Below, one piece after another: positions 27,686 through 36,619 of a DNA stretch of 64,000 nucleotides. Position 1 is the first letter of the stretch; the number at the start of each line of letters is the position of its first letter. The stretch lies in NCBI GenBank assembly GCA_033764775.1, contig JANRIQ010000032.1:116791-180790 (forward strand), given 5' to 3'. Under the pieces are notes generated by a model. It was not told the DNA's origin, made no database searches, and worked only from the letters and a program-made list of their open reading frames with translations. The stretch comes from JAWXCE01 sp033764775. GTDB taxonomy: Bacteria > Pseudomonadota > Alphaproteobacteria > Rhizobiales > Rhodomicrobiaceae. The translations under genes and the position numbers were made by a program.

Positions 27686-27700
27686 CTCGCAGGAGTAGAA

Positions 27701-28111
27701 ATGACGAAACGCGATGCGATCTTCCCCCTAGGGCGCCAGGCGCTTTACGACACCCACCGATATTCGGCCGCGATCCGCTCCGGCGATCTGCTGTTTGTTT
27801 CCGGCCAGGTGGGCAGCCGGCCGGACGGCTCGCCGGAGCCGGACTTCGCCGCGCAGGTGCAACTCGCTTTTGACAATCTTTCGGCGGTGTTGCAGACGGC
27901 GGGCTGCACGTTCGACGACATCGTGGACGTGACCACATTCCACACCGACCCCGAGCGGCAGTTCGAGACCATCCTGGCCCTCAAGAACCGCGTTTTCGCG
28001 GCGCCGCCCTATCCGAACTGGACGGCGGTCGGCGTCACCTGGCTCGCCGGCTTCGACTTCGAGATCAAGGTCATCGCGCGCATCCCCGCCCAGGCCGTCG
28101 GCGCCCTGTGA
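27701..28111 (+). CDS. Rid-family (YjgF/YER057c) protein without the RidA arginine
   Basis: A 136-residue trimeric-fold protein related to enamine/imine deaminases. SGDLLFVSGQVG and AGCTFDDIVDVTTF are clear family blocks. Where RidA has the catalytic Arg (in PxRT), this protein reads YPNWTAVG, so it probably belongs to another Rid subfamily and may not deaminate. ATG 27701 with AGGAG upstream. Its stop overlaps the GTG start of tag by 4 bases. Confidence 0.88.
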   Translation: MTKRDAIFPLGRQALYDTHRYSAAIRSGDLLFVSGQVGSRPDGSPEPDFAAQVQLAFDNLSAVLQTAGCTFDDIVDVTTFHTDPERQFETILALKNRVFAAPPYPNWTAVGVTWLAGFDFEIKVIARIPAQAVGAL

Positions 28112-28686
28112 CGCGCTGCCCGTGGTGCGGCGGCGATCCGCTTTATGTGCGCTATCACGACGAGGAGTGGGGCGCACCGCAGACAAACCCGCGCGCGCTG
28201 TTAGAGAAGATTGTGCTCGAAGGTTTTCAGGCCGGGCTGTCGTGGATCACGGTGCTGCGCAAGCGCGAGGCGTTCCGGGCCGCGTTCGACGGCTTCGACG
28301 CCGAGACGATGGCCGCCTACGGGCCGGAGAAGATCGCGAGCCTGATGGCCGACACGGGCATCGTGCGCAGCCGCGCGAAAATCGAGGCGGCGGTTTTGAA
28401 CGCGCGGGCTTATCTGGCGGCGGCCGAGCGCGAGGACTTCGCGCAGTTCATGTGGAGCTTCACCGGCGGCGCGGCGATCCAGAACGCGCGCGCGTCGATG
28501 GCCGAGGTTCCCGCGAAGACGCCGGAGAGCGAGGCCATGTCGAAGGCGCTTCGCGCGCGCGGTTTCCGCTTCGTCGGGCCGGTGACGATGTACGCCCTCA
28601 TGCAGTCGTGCGGCATGGTGAACGACCACCTCACAAGCTGCTTCCGCCACGCCGAATGCGCGGCCCTCCGCCCGGCGTTCGCTTAG
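28108..28686 (+). CDS. tag: DNA-3-methyladenine glycosylase I
   Basis: Base-excision repair enzyme that removes 3-methyladenine from alkylated DNA. It is 192 residues with a GTG start coupled to the preceding rid gene (GTGA overlap). Zinc ligands Cys4 and His17 are in TRCPWCGGDP and YHDEEWG; the substrate and active-site region EGFQAGLSWITVLRKREAFR is standard, and a second zinc pair lies near the C-terminus (NDHLTSCFRH). Its stop overlaps the convergent doc stop. Confidence 0.95.
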   Translation: MTRCPWCGGDPLYVRYHDEEWGAPQTNPRALLEKIVLEGFQAGLSWITVLRKREAFRAAFDGFDAETMAAYGPEKIASLMADTGIVRSRAKIEAAVLNARAYLAAAEREDFAQFMWSFTGGAAIQNARASMAEVPAKTPESEAMSKALRARGFRFVGPVTMYALMQSCGMVNDHLTSCFRHAECAALRPAFA

Positions 28687-29063
28687 TCGTCGACCGCGTG
28701 GGCGCGCACCCAGTCGCGGAAGGCGTTCTCGCTTATCTCGCCCGCGGCGAGGCGCAGCACTGCGTCCGCCGCATCCTTTTCCTCCGCGTCGAGGTAATGG
28801 CCATTCAGTTGCAAAGTGACGACGAGGGTGATGAACGCCGCGCGCTTGTTCCCGTCGATGAAGCCATGCGCGCGGCAGACGCTCGCCGCTGTCGCCGCCG
28901 CGATGTCGATTACATCGAGCGAGTCGCCATAAGCGGCGAGATGATCGGCCCGGCCAAGCGCCGCCTCGATAACTCCGCGATCCCGGATGCCCGCCGCGCC
29001 GCCGAACAGCTCAAGGCTTTCGCCATGCGCGGCGATCAGCGTCTCGATGCCGATAATGCGCAT
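28683..29063 (-). CDS. doc: Death-on-curing (Doc) family toxin
   Basis: Fic-fold toxin of the Doc type, known in P1 to phosphorylate EF-Tu. It is 126 residues with the active motif HGFIDGNKR at 66-74 (His66, Asn72, Lys73, Arg74), which fits Doc rather than AMPylating Fic proteins (they have GNGR). It starts 6 bases after the stop of an AbrB/MazE-like antitoxin gene. All motif residues are present, so an active toxin is likely. Confidence 0.88.
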   Translation of the reverse strand: MRIIGIETLIAAHGESLELFGGAAGIRDRGVIEAALGRADHLAAYGDSLDVIDIAAATAASVCRAHGFIDGNKRAAFITLVVTLQLNGHYLDAEEKDAADAVLRLAAGEISENAFRDWVRAHAVDD

Positions 29064-29069
29064 GGCCGC

Positions 29070-29297
29070 CTACTTGGCTAGCGCTTGAAACGTGCGGGCG
29101 TAGCGCTTGAAGGCGTCGCGAGCGTAGCCCATCGCCTCGGCGTGGTCGCTGTTGGCGCGGGTGATGGTGATGACGCCGTCCTTGGCCGAGACGAGCACCT
29201 GATCGCCGCGCGCCATGCCCGCCGCCTCCAGCACGTCGGGGCTGAGCGTGAGCGTGGTCGAATTGCCGTTGCGCGTAAGCCGTGCGATGCCCGACAT
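29070..29297 (-). CDS. AbrB/MazE-like antitoxin
   Basis: A 75-residue SpoVT/AbrB-fold DNA-binding protein: residues 5-45 (RLTRNGNSTTLTLSPDVLE followed by GDQVLVSAKDGVITI) form the swapped-hairpin barrel; the C-terminal helix (DAFKRYARTFQALAK) would bind the toxin. It is upstream of and close to doc, as expected for an antitoxin. The pairing is MazE-type with Doc rather than Phd with Doc. The pair is probably autoregulated; the promoter would lie in the 127 bases before ileS. Confidence 0.85.
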   Translation of the reverse strand: MSGIARLTRNGNSTTLTLSPDVLEAAGMARGDQVLVSAKDGVITITRANSDHAEAMGYARDAFKRYARTFQALAK

Positions 29298-29424
29298 TTG
29301 CGGTCTCCTTTATCCGCTATGTAAGACATAAAGTCTGACGCGTCAAGATGTGCGGCGATCGCATATGCCGTATGGATTGTTCGCGGCGCCGCTGGTATCA
29401 CGGCGGCAAGAAACGAGGCCTTAA

Positions 29425-32400
29425 ATGTCCGCAAAACCGTTGAACGATCTGAAAGCCGCCGCCAAAGCCAAATCCGAGGGCGGCAAGTCCGAGGGCGGCG
29501 CGCCCGCGCGCGACTACGCGCAAACCCTGTTCCTGCCCAAAACCGATTTTCCGATGAAAGCCGGGCTGCCGGAGCTTGAGCCGCGCCTGCTCGCGCGCTG
29601 GGCCAAGCTGGGCCTGTACAAACGGCTGCGCAAGGCCGCCAAGGGCCGCGAAAAGTTCACGCTGCATGACGGCCCGCCCTACGCCAACGGCAACATTCAC
29701 ATCGGGCACGCGCTGAACAAAATCCTGAAGGACACGGTCGTCCGCTCGCAGCAGATGATGGGGCGCGACGCCAATTACGTGCCCGGTTGGGACTGTCACG
29801 GGCTACCGATCGAATGGAAGATCGAGGAGAAATACCGCGCCGCGCAGAAGAACAAGGACGACGTGCCGGTCGTCGAGTTCCGCCGCGAGTGCCGCGGCTT
29901 CGCCGAGCATTGGAAGTCCGTGCAGTGCGAGGATTTCAAGCGCCTTGGCGTCGAGGGCGACTGGGAGAACCCTTACACGACGATGAGTTACGACGCGGAG
30001 GCGACGATCGCGGGCGAACTGATGAAGTTCGCCATGAACGGCTCGCTGTATCGTGGGTCAAAGCCGGTGATGTGGTCGGTGGTCGAGCGCACGGCGCTGG
30101 CGGAGGCCGAGGTTGAATATCACGAGCACACCAGCCCGACCGTGTTCGTGAAGTTCCCTGTTGTCGGAATTCAAGATGGCGACCACCTGATGCCGGTAAG
30201 CGATCATCCGCGCTTACAAAATACATATGTTGTTATCTGGACAACAACCCCTTGGACGTTACCCGGCAATCGGGCGGTGGCTTACTCCCCCAAATTCGAT
30301 ACTTTCTACATGCAGTTTGAGGTTACCAAAGCCCCCGACGGCAATTGGGCTAAAACAGGAGACCGCTTTTTAGTGGCTTCTAAGCTCGCTGACACTCTAA
30401 AGAAGGCAGCTAAGATCGAAGAGTGGCAAGCGGTTGAGCTTGGAGGTTCAGTAATTGATCCGAAATTTCTTGGAAAGCTAGTTTGCCGCCACCCGCTGCA
30501 CGAGAGCGGCTATGATTTCCCTGTGCGGCTCTATGAGGGTGACTTCGTCACCGACGATACCGGCACGGGCTTTGTGCACATCGCGCCCGGCCACGGCGCG
30601 GACGACTACGGTCTGTTCATTGACAACAAGCGCCAGTTCGCGACGGACGGCATCGAAGACGTGCCGCACACCGTTCAGCCGGACGGGCATTATTTCCCGC
30701 ACGTACCACTGTTCGGTGGCGATGCCCCGAAGCGGGTGGTGGACGACAACGGCTCGTTCGGCAAGCTCGACGACATGGCCTACGCCAACGCCGCCGTGGT
30801 GCAGGCGCTGAAGGACGCGGGCGCGCTGCTCGCGATGGGCCGGCTGCGGCATCAATATCCGCATTCATGGCGGTCGAAGGCGCCGGTGATTTTCCGCAAT
30901 ACGCCGCAATGGTTCATCGCGCTCGACAAGCCGGTGAAGGTGAAGGGAGTCAAAAAGGATCGCACGATCCGCGATCTCGCGCTTGCCGCCATCGGCGACA
31001 CGAAGTTCTACCCCGAGGCCGGGCGCAACCGCATCACTGGCATGATTGAGAACCGCCCGGACTGGGTGGTCTCGCGCCAGCGCGCCTGGGGCGTGCCGAT
31101 CACCGTGTTCGTGTACAAGGAGACGGGCGAGATCATCCCCAACGCCAAATTCGCAGCCGCGGCGGATCTGACGAAACGCATCACCGACGCCTTTGCGGCG
31201 GAGGGCGCGGACGCGTGGTTTGCGGACAGCGCAACCGAGCGCTTCCTGACAGGCCTCGTCGAAAACCCCGCAGACTGGGAGCAGGTGACCGACATTCTCG
31301 ACGTGTGGTTCGACAGCGGCTCGACACACGCCTTCGTGCTGGAAAAGCGCAAGGACCTCGCCTGGCCCGCATCGCTCTATCTAGAAGGCTCCGACCAGCA
31401 TCGCGGCTGTTTCCATTCCTCGCTGCTGGAGGCCTGCGGCACACGCGGCCGCGCACCCTATAACGCGGTGCTCACCCACGGCTTCATCCTCGACGAAAAG
31501 GGCGAGGAAAAAATGTCGAAGTCGAAGGGCAACGCCCTGTCGCCGCAGAAGGTGATGGAGACCAGCGGCGCTGAAATCCTGCGCCTGTGGGTGGCGTCGT
31601 CCGACTTCGAGAACGACATCCGCTTCGGCCAGGGAATTTTGCAAGCGACGACCGACAGCTATCGCAAGCTGCGCAACACGCTGCGATTTCTGCTCGGCGC
31701 GCTGGCGCATTATGAGGCCGATTTGCGCGTCGAACACGCCGACATGCCGGAGCTTGAGCGCTGGGTGCTGCACCGCCTCGCGGAACTTGACGGGCATGTG
31801 CGCAAGGCTTACGCGGAGTTCGACTTCCGCCGCGTGTTCACCGTGCTGTTCAACTTCTGCACGACCGACCTATCCGCCGTCTATCTCGACATCCGCAAGG
31901 ACGCGATGTACTGCGAGCCGTATTCGAGCGCGAAGCGCCGCGCCTGCCTGACGGTGCTCGACGAGACGTTCGCGCGCCTCACCGCCTGGCTCGCGCCCAT
32001 CCTGTGCTTCACGGCGGAGGAGGCCTGGCTGACGCGCTACCCGAACGAGAAAGGCTCGGTGCATCTGCGCACCTTCCCCGACACGCCGGAGGGCTGGCGC
32101 GACGAGGCGTTGGCCGCGCGCTGGGAGCAAATCTGGGCGACCCGCTCCGTCATCACCGGCGCGCTGGAGGTGGAGCGGCGCGAGAAGCGCATCGGCTCCA
32201 GCCTGGAGGCCGCGCCGGTAATCTACGTCGAGGACAAGAAGCTCGCCGGGCTGGCGAAAACCGTCGATTGGGCCGAGATCGCCATCACCAGCGCGGCGAC
32301 GCTGAAGACAAGCAAGGCGCCCGCCGACGCGTTCCGGCTGGATGGCGTGCGCGGCGTCGCGGTGGCGCCGAAGCTGGCGCAGGGCCGCAAATGCGCGCGC

Positions 32401-32511
32401 TCCTGGCGCATCACCAAGGACGTTGGCGCCGATCCGGAGTTTCCCGACATCACCCCGCGCGACGCGCAGGCCGTGCGCGAGTGGGACGCGCATCATGGAG
32501 CAAAGGCATGA
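29425..32511 (+). CDS. ileS: Isoleucyl-tRNA synthetase
   Basis: Class I synthetase charging tRNA-Ile, 1028 residues. HIGH motif in NIHIGHALNKI, editing-domain Thr-rich peptide WTTTPWT (272-278), and KMSKS in EEKMSKSKGNAL are intact. Two oddities: bases about 30150-30485 (part of the editing domain) fall to about 49% G+C against 65-70% on each side, and the C-terminal zinc finger is degenerate, keeping Cys990 but with Ser993 and ITPRD where the second CxxC would be. ATG 29425. Its stop overlaps the lspA start (ATGA). Confidence 0.97.
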   Translation: MSAKPLNDLKAAAKAKSEGGKSEGGAPARDYAQTLFLPKTDFPMKAGLPELEPRLLARWAKLGLYKRLRKAAKGREKFTLHDGPPYANGNIHIGHALNKILKDTVVRSQQMMGRDANYVPGWDCHGLPIEWKIEEKYRAAQKNKDDVPVVEFRRECRGFAEHWKSVQCEDFKRLGVEGDWENPYTTMSYDAEATIAGELMKFAMNGSLYRGSKPVMWSVVERTALAEAEVEYHEHTSPTVFVKFPVVGIQDGDHLMPVSDHPRLQNTYVVIWTTTPWTLPGNRAVAYSPKFDTFYMQFEVTKAPDGNWAKTGDRFLVASKLADTLKKAAKIEEWQAVELGGSVIDPKFLGKLVCRHPLHESGYDFPVRLYEGDFVTDDTGTGFVHIAPGHGADDYGLFIDNKRQFATDGIEDVPHTVQPDGHYFPHVPLFGGDAPKRVVDDNGSFGKLDDMAYANAAVVQALKDAGALLAMGRLRHQYPHSWRSKAPVIFRNTPQWFIALDKPVKVKGVKKDRTIRDLALAAIGDTKFYPEAGRNRITGMIENRPDWVVSRQRAWGVPITVFVYKETGEIIPNAKFAAAADLTKRITDAFAAEGADAWFADSATERFLTGLVENPADWEQVTDILDVWFDSGSTHAFVLEKRKDLAWPASLYLEGSDQHRGCFHSSLLEACGTRGRAPYNAVLTHGFILDEKGEEKMSKSKGNALSPQKVMETSGAEILRLWVASSDFENDIRFGQGILQATTDSYRKLRNTLRFLLGALAHYEADLRVEHADMPELERWVLHRLAELDGHVRKAYAEFDFRRVFTVLFNFCTTDLSAVYLDIRKDAMYCEPYSSAKRRACLTVLDETFARLTAWLAPILCFTAEEAWLTRYPNEKGSVHLRTFPDTPEGWRDEALAARWEQIWATRSVITGALEVERREKRIGSSLEAAPVIYVEDKKLAGLAKTVDWAEIAITSAATLKTSKAPADAFRLDGVRGVAVAPKLAQGRKCARSWRITKDVGADPEFPDITPRDAQAVREWDAHHGAKA

Positions 32512-33041
32512 ACCGATACAACTGGGCGCGGGGGCCCTTCAGCGGCTTCGGTCTTTTCGTGGCGGCCGCGGCGCTCATCGCCGACCAGGCGCACAAATAC
32601 TGGATGCTCTACGTTTTCGACATCGGCTCCCGCATCCCGGTGGGCGAACGCTCGCCGCGCGTGCCCGTCACATCCTTCATGGATCTCGTCCTGGTGTGGA
32701 ACCCCGGCATCTCCTACGGGCTCTTCCCTCAAAGTAGCGAAACAGGGAAACTTGTGCTCATTGTGCTGTCCATCACGGCCTCGGTCGCACTGTCGCTATG
32801 GCTCGCCCATTTGGTCACCCGGTTCACCGCCGCGTCCGTCGGGCTCATCATCGGCGGCGCGATCGGCAACACGATCGACCGCATTCTGTACGGCGCGGTG
32901 GCCGACTTCATCTCGCTGCACGCCGGGGGCTTCAACTGGTATGTGTTCAATATCGCCGATGTCGCGATCGTGGCTGGGGTCGTGGGCCTTATCATCGACT
33001 CACTGTTCCTGGGCCACAAAACCGTCGTAAAATCGCAGTAA
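32508..33041 (+). CDS. lspA: Lipoprotein signal peptidase II
   Basis: Inner-membrane aspartyl protease that removes the signal peptide from prolipoproteins after diacylglyceryl attachment. It is 177 residues with four membrane helices. The two catalytic Asp are visible: Asp124 in GNTIDR and Asp151 in FNIADV. ATG 32508 overlaps the ileS stop. It is followed by a lipoprotein gene that would be one of its own substrates. Confidence 0.95.
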   Translation: MNRYNWARGPFSGFGLFVAAAALIADQAHKYWMLYVFDIGSRIPVGERSPRVPVTSFMDLVLVWNPGISYGLFPQSSETGKLVLIVLSITASVALSLWLAHLVTRFTAASVGLIIGGAIGNTIDRILYGAVADFISLHAGGFNWYVFNIADVAIVAGVVGLIIDSLFLGHKTVVKSQ

Positions 33042-33070
33042 CGATTCGTCGATAGATGGGAGCCTTCCTT

Positions 33071-33580
33071 ATGCCCGGACACCGGACACAGATCGCCTGG
33101 CGCCGCGCGTCTCTCGCGGCTGCTTTGGCGTTGGGCCTCGGCGGTTGTGCGGAGGGCCTGGACGTCAATTTCAACGCTCCCATCCTCGAAGCCGCAGGCA
33201 TCAATTTGTCGGGCAAAAAACCTGAGAACCCCGACGTGCCCGAGCGCGCGGGCATTGTCATCCCCCCGTCCAAGGACCGTCTGCCGGAGCCTGGCGCGCG
33301 CCCCGTGGCCGCCGCAACTCCCGCCGCATGGCCCAACGACCCCGATCTCGCCCGGAAAACCGCCGAGCGCGAGGCCGCAGAGAAAGAGTTGAAATACTGC
33401 CGGGAGGGCGACTGGAGCGGCAAGGGCGGCATCGAAGAGTTTAACCGCACCACAAACCGCGATCCGCGTTGCCGGGCTCAGTATGTCAAGGACATGATCA
33501 AGCGCAACGAGGCCGAAAACGCCGCCGCGCAAGCCCGCATCAACGCGCCCGACGCGCCGCCAGCCGCGCCCGCGCGCTGA
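33071..33580 (+). CDS. Putative lipoprotein downstream of lspA (BamF-like position)
   Basis: A 169-residue predicted lipoprotein from ATG 33071 (GGAG upstream); an in-frame ATG at 33056 lacks a site. Lipobox LGGC gives Cys26. The segment NPDVPERAGIVIPPSKDRLPEPG recalls the short motif of DUF3035 (BamF) lipoproteins, which in other alphaproteobacteria also follow lspA; this is a positional and motif resemblance, not a firm assignment. The C-terminal part is charged and helical (EFNRTTNRDPRCRAQYVKDMIKR, two Cys). Confidence 0.7.
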   Translation: MPGHRTQIAWRRASLAAALALGLGGCAEGLDVNFNAPILEAAGINLSGKKPENPDVPERAGIVIPPSKDRLPEPGARPVAAATPAAWPNDPDLARKTAEREAAEKELKYCREGDWSGKGGIEEFNRTTNRDPRCRAQYVKDMIKRNEAENAAAQARINAPDAPPAAPAR

Positions 33581-33717
33581 ACCGCGGCCGCCTTACATCT
33601 CGTTCATTTGACTTCGCGTCGCCGCCTTGAAAAGATCGGGGCGAGAAAGCGGCGCGTACCCTTGTCGCTGGACGTCAAACGCCCGATTTTCCGCCGCTGG
33701 GCGACAAAAAGGTGAAC

Positions 33718-35145
33718 ATGACCACGCACAGTTTTTTCGCCTTTCACACCAAAACGCGCAATCTCTTGGGAGCAGCCGCCATGGCGATGCTTAGCCTATC
33801 TCCGTCCCAGGTCGCCGCCGCGCAATCCGGCCGCGCTTATTACGAAAAGCTCGAAAACGGCATGGACGTTGTGATCCTGTCCGACCGGCGCGCGCCCGTC
33901 GTGACGCATATGGTGTGGTATCGCGTCGGCGCGGCGGACGAGCCGCCGGGAAAATCCGGCATCGCCCACTTCCTCGAGCATCTGATGTTCAAGGGCACGG
34001 AGAAAATTCCCGCCGGCGAATTCTCCAAGATCGTCGCGCGCAACGGCGGACAGGACAACGCCTTCACCTCAAACGACGTGACCGCGTATTTCCAGCGCAT
34101 TTCGAAAGATCGCCTTCCGTTGATGATGGAGATGGAGGCCGACCGCATGAGAAACCTGCGGTTGGACGAAACCGAGGTGGCGACCGAGCGGAAGGTCATC
34201 CTTGAGGAGCGGCGCTCGCGCGTGGACAACGAGCCGTCCAGCATCCTCAATGAACAGATGCAGGCCGCGCTCTATCTGGCTCATCCGTACGGCATTCCGG
34301 TGATCGGTTGGGAGCACGAGATGCAAACGCTGAACCGCCAGGACGCGCTCGATTTCTACAAAAAGTTTTATGCGCCGAACAACGCGATTCTCGTCCTCGC
34401 CGGGGATGTCGGGAAGGAGGATATGCCGCTTGTGCGCAAAGTCTATGGGGGCATCCCAGCGAACCCCGCCGCCAGCGGCCGCGCCCGGGTGCAAGAGCCG
34501 CAGCATGCGGCGGAGCGGCGCGTCGTGTTGCGGGACAGCCGGGCCGGCAAAGCGACGCTGCAGCGCACCTATCTGACCCCGTCCTACGGCAAAGCCGCGC
34601 CGCGCGAGGCCGACGCGCTGGAGCTTTTGGCGCGCATCGTCGGCTCCAGCAACACGAGCCGACTATATATGAAGCTGGTGGTGGAGGCGAAAAAGGCGTC
34701 GTCCGCCAGCGGGTGGTTCTATGGCGGCTCCATCGACTCCGGCAATCTCGGCTTTTACGCCATCGCCGCCGGCGACGCCAAACTCGACGAGATCGAGACG
34801 CTTATGGACGAGGTTTTCGCCGAGGTGAAGGAGAAGGGCGTCACCCAGGAGGAGCTGGACCGCGCCCGCAACGCGGCCATCGCCGACATCGTCTACAGCG
34901 CCGACAACCAGGCCAACCTCGCGCGCACCTATGGCTGGGCGCTGGCGACTGGGCGTACGGTGCAGGACGTGGAGTCGCGCCCTGCTCGCCTCTCGGCGGT
35001 GACGGTCGAGGATGTGAACGAAGCGGCCCGCAAGCATCTCAATCCGCTCGCCTCGGTCACGGGCTTGCTCATTCCCGCGCCGTCGCAGTCGGCGAGCGCC
35101 GGTCGCGTGTCGAAGCCGGTGCAACCGGGCGGGGGCGTTCATTGA
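33718..35145 (+). CDS. M16 zinc peptidase (active subunit)
   Basis: Periplasmic pitrilysin-family protease of 475 residues with a signal peptide ending near VAAAQ. The inverted zinc motif HFLEH is complete (His84, Glu87, His88) and a downstream acidic ligand region EERRSRVDNEPSS follows. ATG 33718 has AAGGTG upstream; the adjacent in-frame GTG at 33712 is part of that site. Its stop overlaps the start of a second M16 gene (TGATG), and the two probably form a heterodimer like PqqL/mitochondrial processing-type pairs. Confidence 0.92.
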   Translation: MTTHSFFAFHTKTRNLLGAAAMAMLSLSPSQVAAAQSGRAYYEKLENGMDVVILSDRRAPVVTHMVWYRVGAADEPPGKSGIAHFLEHLMFKGTEKIPAGEFSKIVARNGGQDNAFTSNDVTAYFQRISKDRLPLMMEMEADRMRNLRLDETEVATERKVILEERRSRVDNEPSSILNEQMQAALYLAHPYGIPVIGWEHEMQTLNRQDALDFYKKFYAPNNAILVLAGDVGKEDMPLVRKVYGGIPANPAASGRARVQEPQHAAERRVVLRDSRAGKATLQRTYLTPSYGKAAPREADALELLARIVGSSNTSRLYMKLVVEAKKASSASGWFYGGSIDSGNLGFYAIAAGDAKLDEIETLMDEVFAEVKEKGVTQEELDRARNAAIADIVYSADNQANLARTYGWALATGRTVQDVESRPARLSAVTVEDVNEAARKHLNPLASVTGLLIPAPSQSASAGRVSKPVQPGGGVH

Positions 35146-36527
35146 TGGCCGCCCTTGCACGCCGAGCGCGCCTGCGCCGCGCCGCCATCGTCTTCGGCGC
35201 CGTCATCGCCGCCGCGTTCGTCACACCCAAATCGGGTTTCGCCCAAGGCTCAACCATGAACATTCAGAAAGTCGTCAGCGCGAGCGGCGTTGAGGCCTGG
35301 CTCGTCGAGGATCACAACACCCCCCTCATCGCCATGCAGTTCGCCTTTCGCGCCGGCGCAGCCCAGGAGCCGGCCGACAAGGCGGGGCTGTCCTATTTCG
35401 TCTCCGGCACGCTCGACGAGGGCGCGGGCGATCTCCCCGGACGGCAATTCCAACAGCGCATGGAGGAGTTGGCGACCAAGATCAGCTTCGACGCCGGTCT
35501 GGACTGGTTCACCGGCTCGCTTCAATCGCTCACGGTGAACAAGGCGGCGTCGTTCGATCTGCTGCGCAAAGCCATCACCGCGCCGCGCTTCGAGCCGGCC
35601 GACGTGGAGCGCATCCGCTCGCAGATCCTGTCGCGCCTGCAGATCGAGGCGCAAGACCCGGAGACGGTCGCCAGCAAGGCGTGGTTCAAGCTGGCGTTCG
35701 GCGCCCACCCTTACGCGCGCTCGGTCAAAGGCTCGGTCGAGACCGTCAAGACGATCACGCCCGACGATCTGCGCGACTTCACGCGTCGCGCCTTCACCCG
35801 CGACGGGTTGAAGGTGTCGGTGGTCGGCGACATCACGCCCGATGAGTTGAAAGCCGCGCTGGACGAGATTTTCGGCGGCCTGCCCGCAAAATCCGGACTT
35901 GAGCCGGCGCCTGAGGCGACCCTCCCAACCGGCCGGCAGACCCAGGTGATCCAAATGGCGAACCCGCAGTCTGTCGCGGTGTTCGGCGCGCCTGGGCTCA
36001 AGCGGAAAGACCCTGATTTCATCCCGGCCTTTATCATCAACTACATCCTCGGCGGCGGGGGCTTCGCGTCCACCTTGACGCAGGAGGTGCGCGAAAAGCG
36101 CGGCCTCGCTTACTCGGTCTACAGCTACCTGTATCCCCTCGATCGCGCCGGCCTGCTCCTCGGCGGCGTGGCGACGGAGAACAAGTCCGTCAAGCAGTCG
36201 CTGGATGTGATTGAAGCCGAGATGGAGCGCCTCGCCAAAGAGGGGCCGGATGCGACGACGCTGGCGAACGCCAAGCAGTATCTCACCGGCTCTTACGCGC
36301 TGCGCTTCGACAGCAGCGTAAAGATCGCCGGCCAGCTTCTCGGCGCGCAGATGGAGGACCTGGGGATCGAATACATCGCCAAGCGCAACGACCTCATCAA
36401 CGCCGTGACCATGGAGGATGTGAAGCGCGTCGCCGCCCGGCTGCTCGGCTCCGCCGACCTCATCACCACCGTCGTCGGCGCGCCCGAGGGCCTTGAGACG
36501 TCGGCGCCGGCCGCAACGCGGGGATAA
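35145..36527 (+). CDS. M16 family protein lacking the zinc motif (partner subunit)
   Basis: A 460-residue paralogue of the preceding gene with a signal peptide or signal anchor (residues 12-34). Where the active subunit has HFLEH this one has Tyr84-Phe-Val-Ser87-Gly88, so it cannot bind zinc in the usual way. The C-terminal M16 domain is conserved, including the substrate-binding REKRGLAYSVYSYLYPL segment. Catalytic/non-catalytic M16 pairs after lspA are a familiar alphaproteobacterial arrangement. Confidence 0.9.
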   Translation: MAALARRARLRRAAIVFGAVIAAAFVTPKSGFAQGSTMNIQKVVSASGVEAWLVEDHNTPLIAMQFAFRAGAAQEPADKAGLSYFVSGTLDEGAGDLPGRQFQQRMEELATKISFDAGLDWFTGSLQSLTVNKAASFDLLRKAITAPRFEPADVERIRSQILSRLQIEAQDPETVASKAWFKLAFGAHPYARSVKGSVETVKTITPDDLRDFTRRAFTRDGLKVSVVGDITPDELKAALDEIFGGLPAKSGLEPAPEATLPTGRQTQVIQMANPQSVAVFGAPGLKRKDPDFIPAFIINYILGGGGFASTLTQEVREKRGLAYSVYSYLYPLDRAGLLLGGVATENKSVKQSLDVIEAEMERLAKEGPDATTLANAKQYLTGSYALRFDSSVKIAGQLLGAQMEDLGIEYIAKRNDLINAVTMEDVKRVAARLLGSADLITTVVGAPEGLETSAPAATRG

Positions 36528-36619
36528 GCGCCGCCGCCGCCGCCCGGCCGGCGCAAAAGCGCTATCGGCCGCGCCCGGCTGTTGCTAAACAGGGTGCGGC
36601 AAAAGGCGGAGATTCGGGC

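Noticed and set aside
34308..35144. Upstream extension of the second M16 gene
   Set aside because: It is an alternative frame of the first M16 gene; the ATG at 35145 overlaps that gene's stop as expected for coupling.
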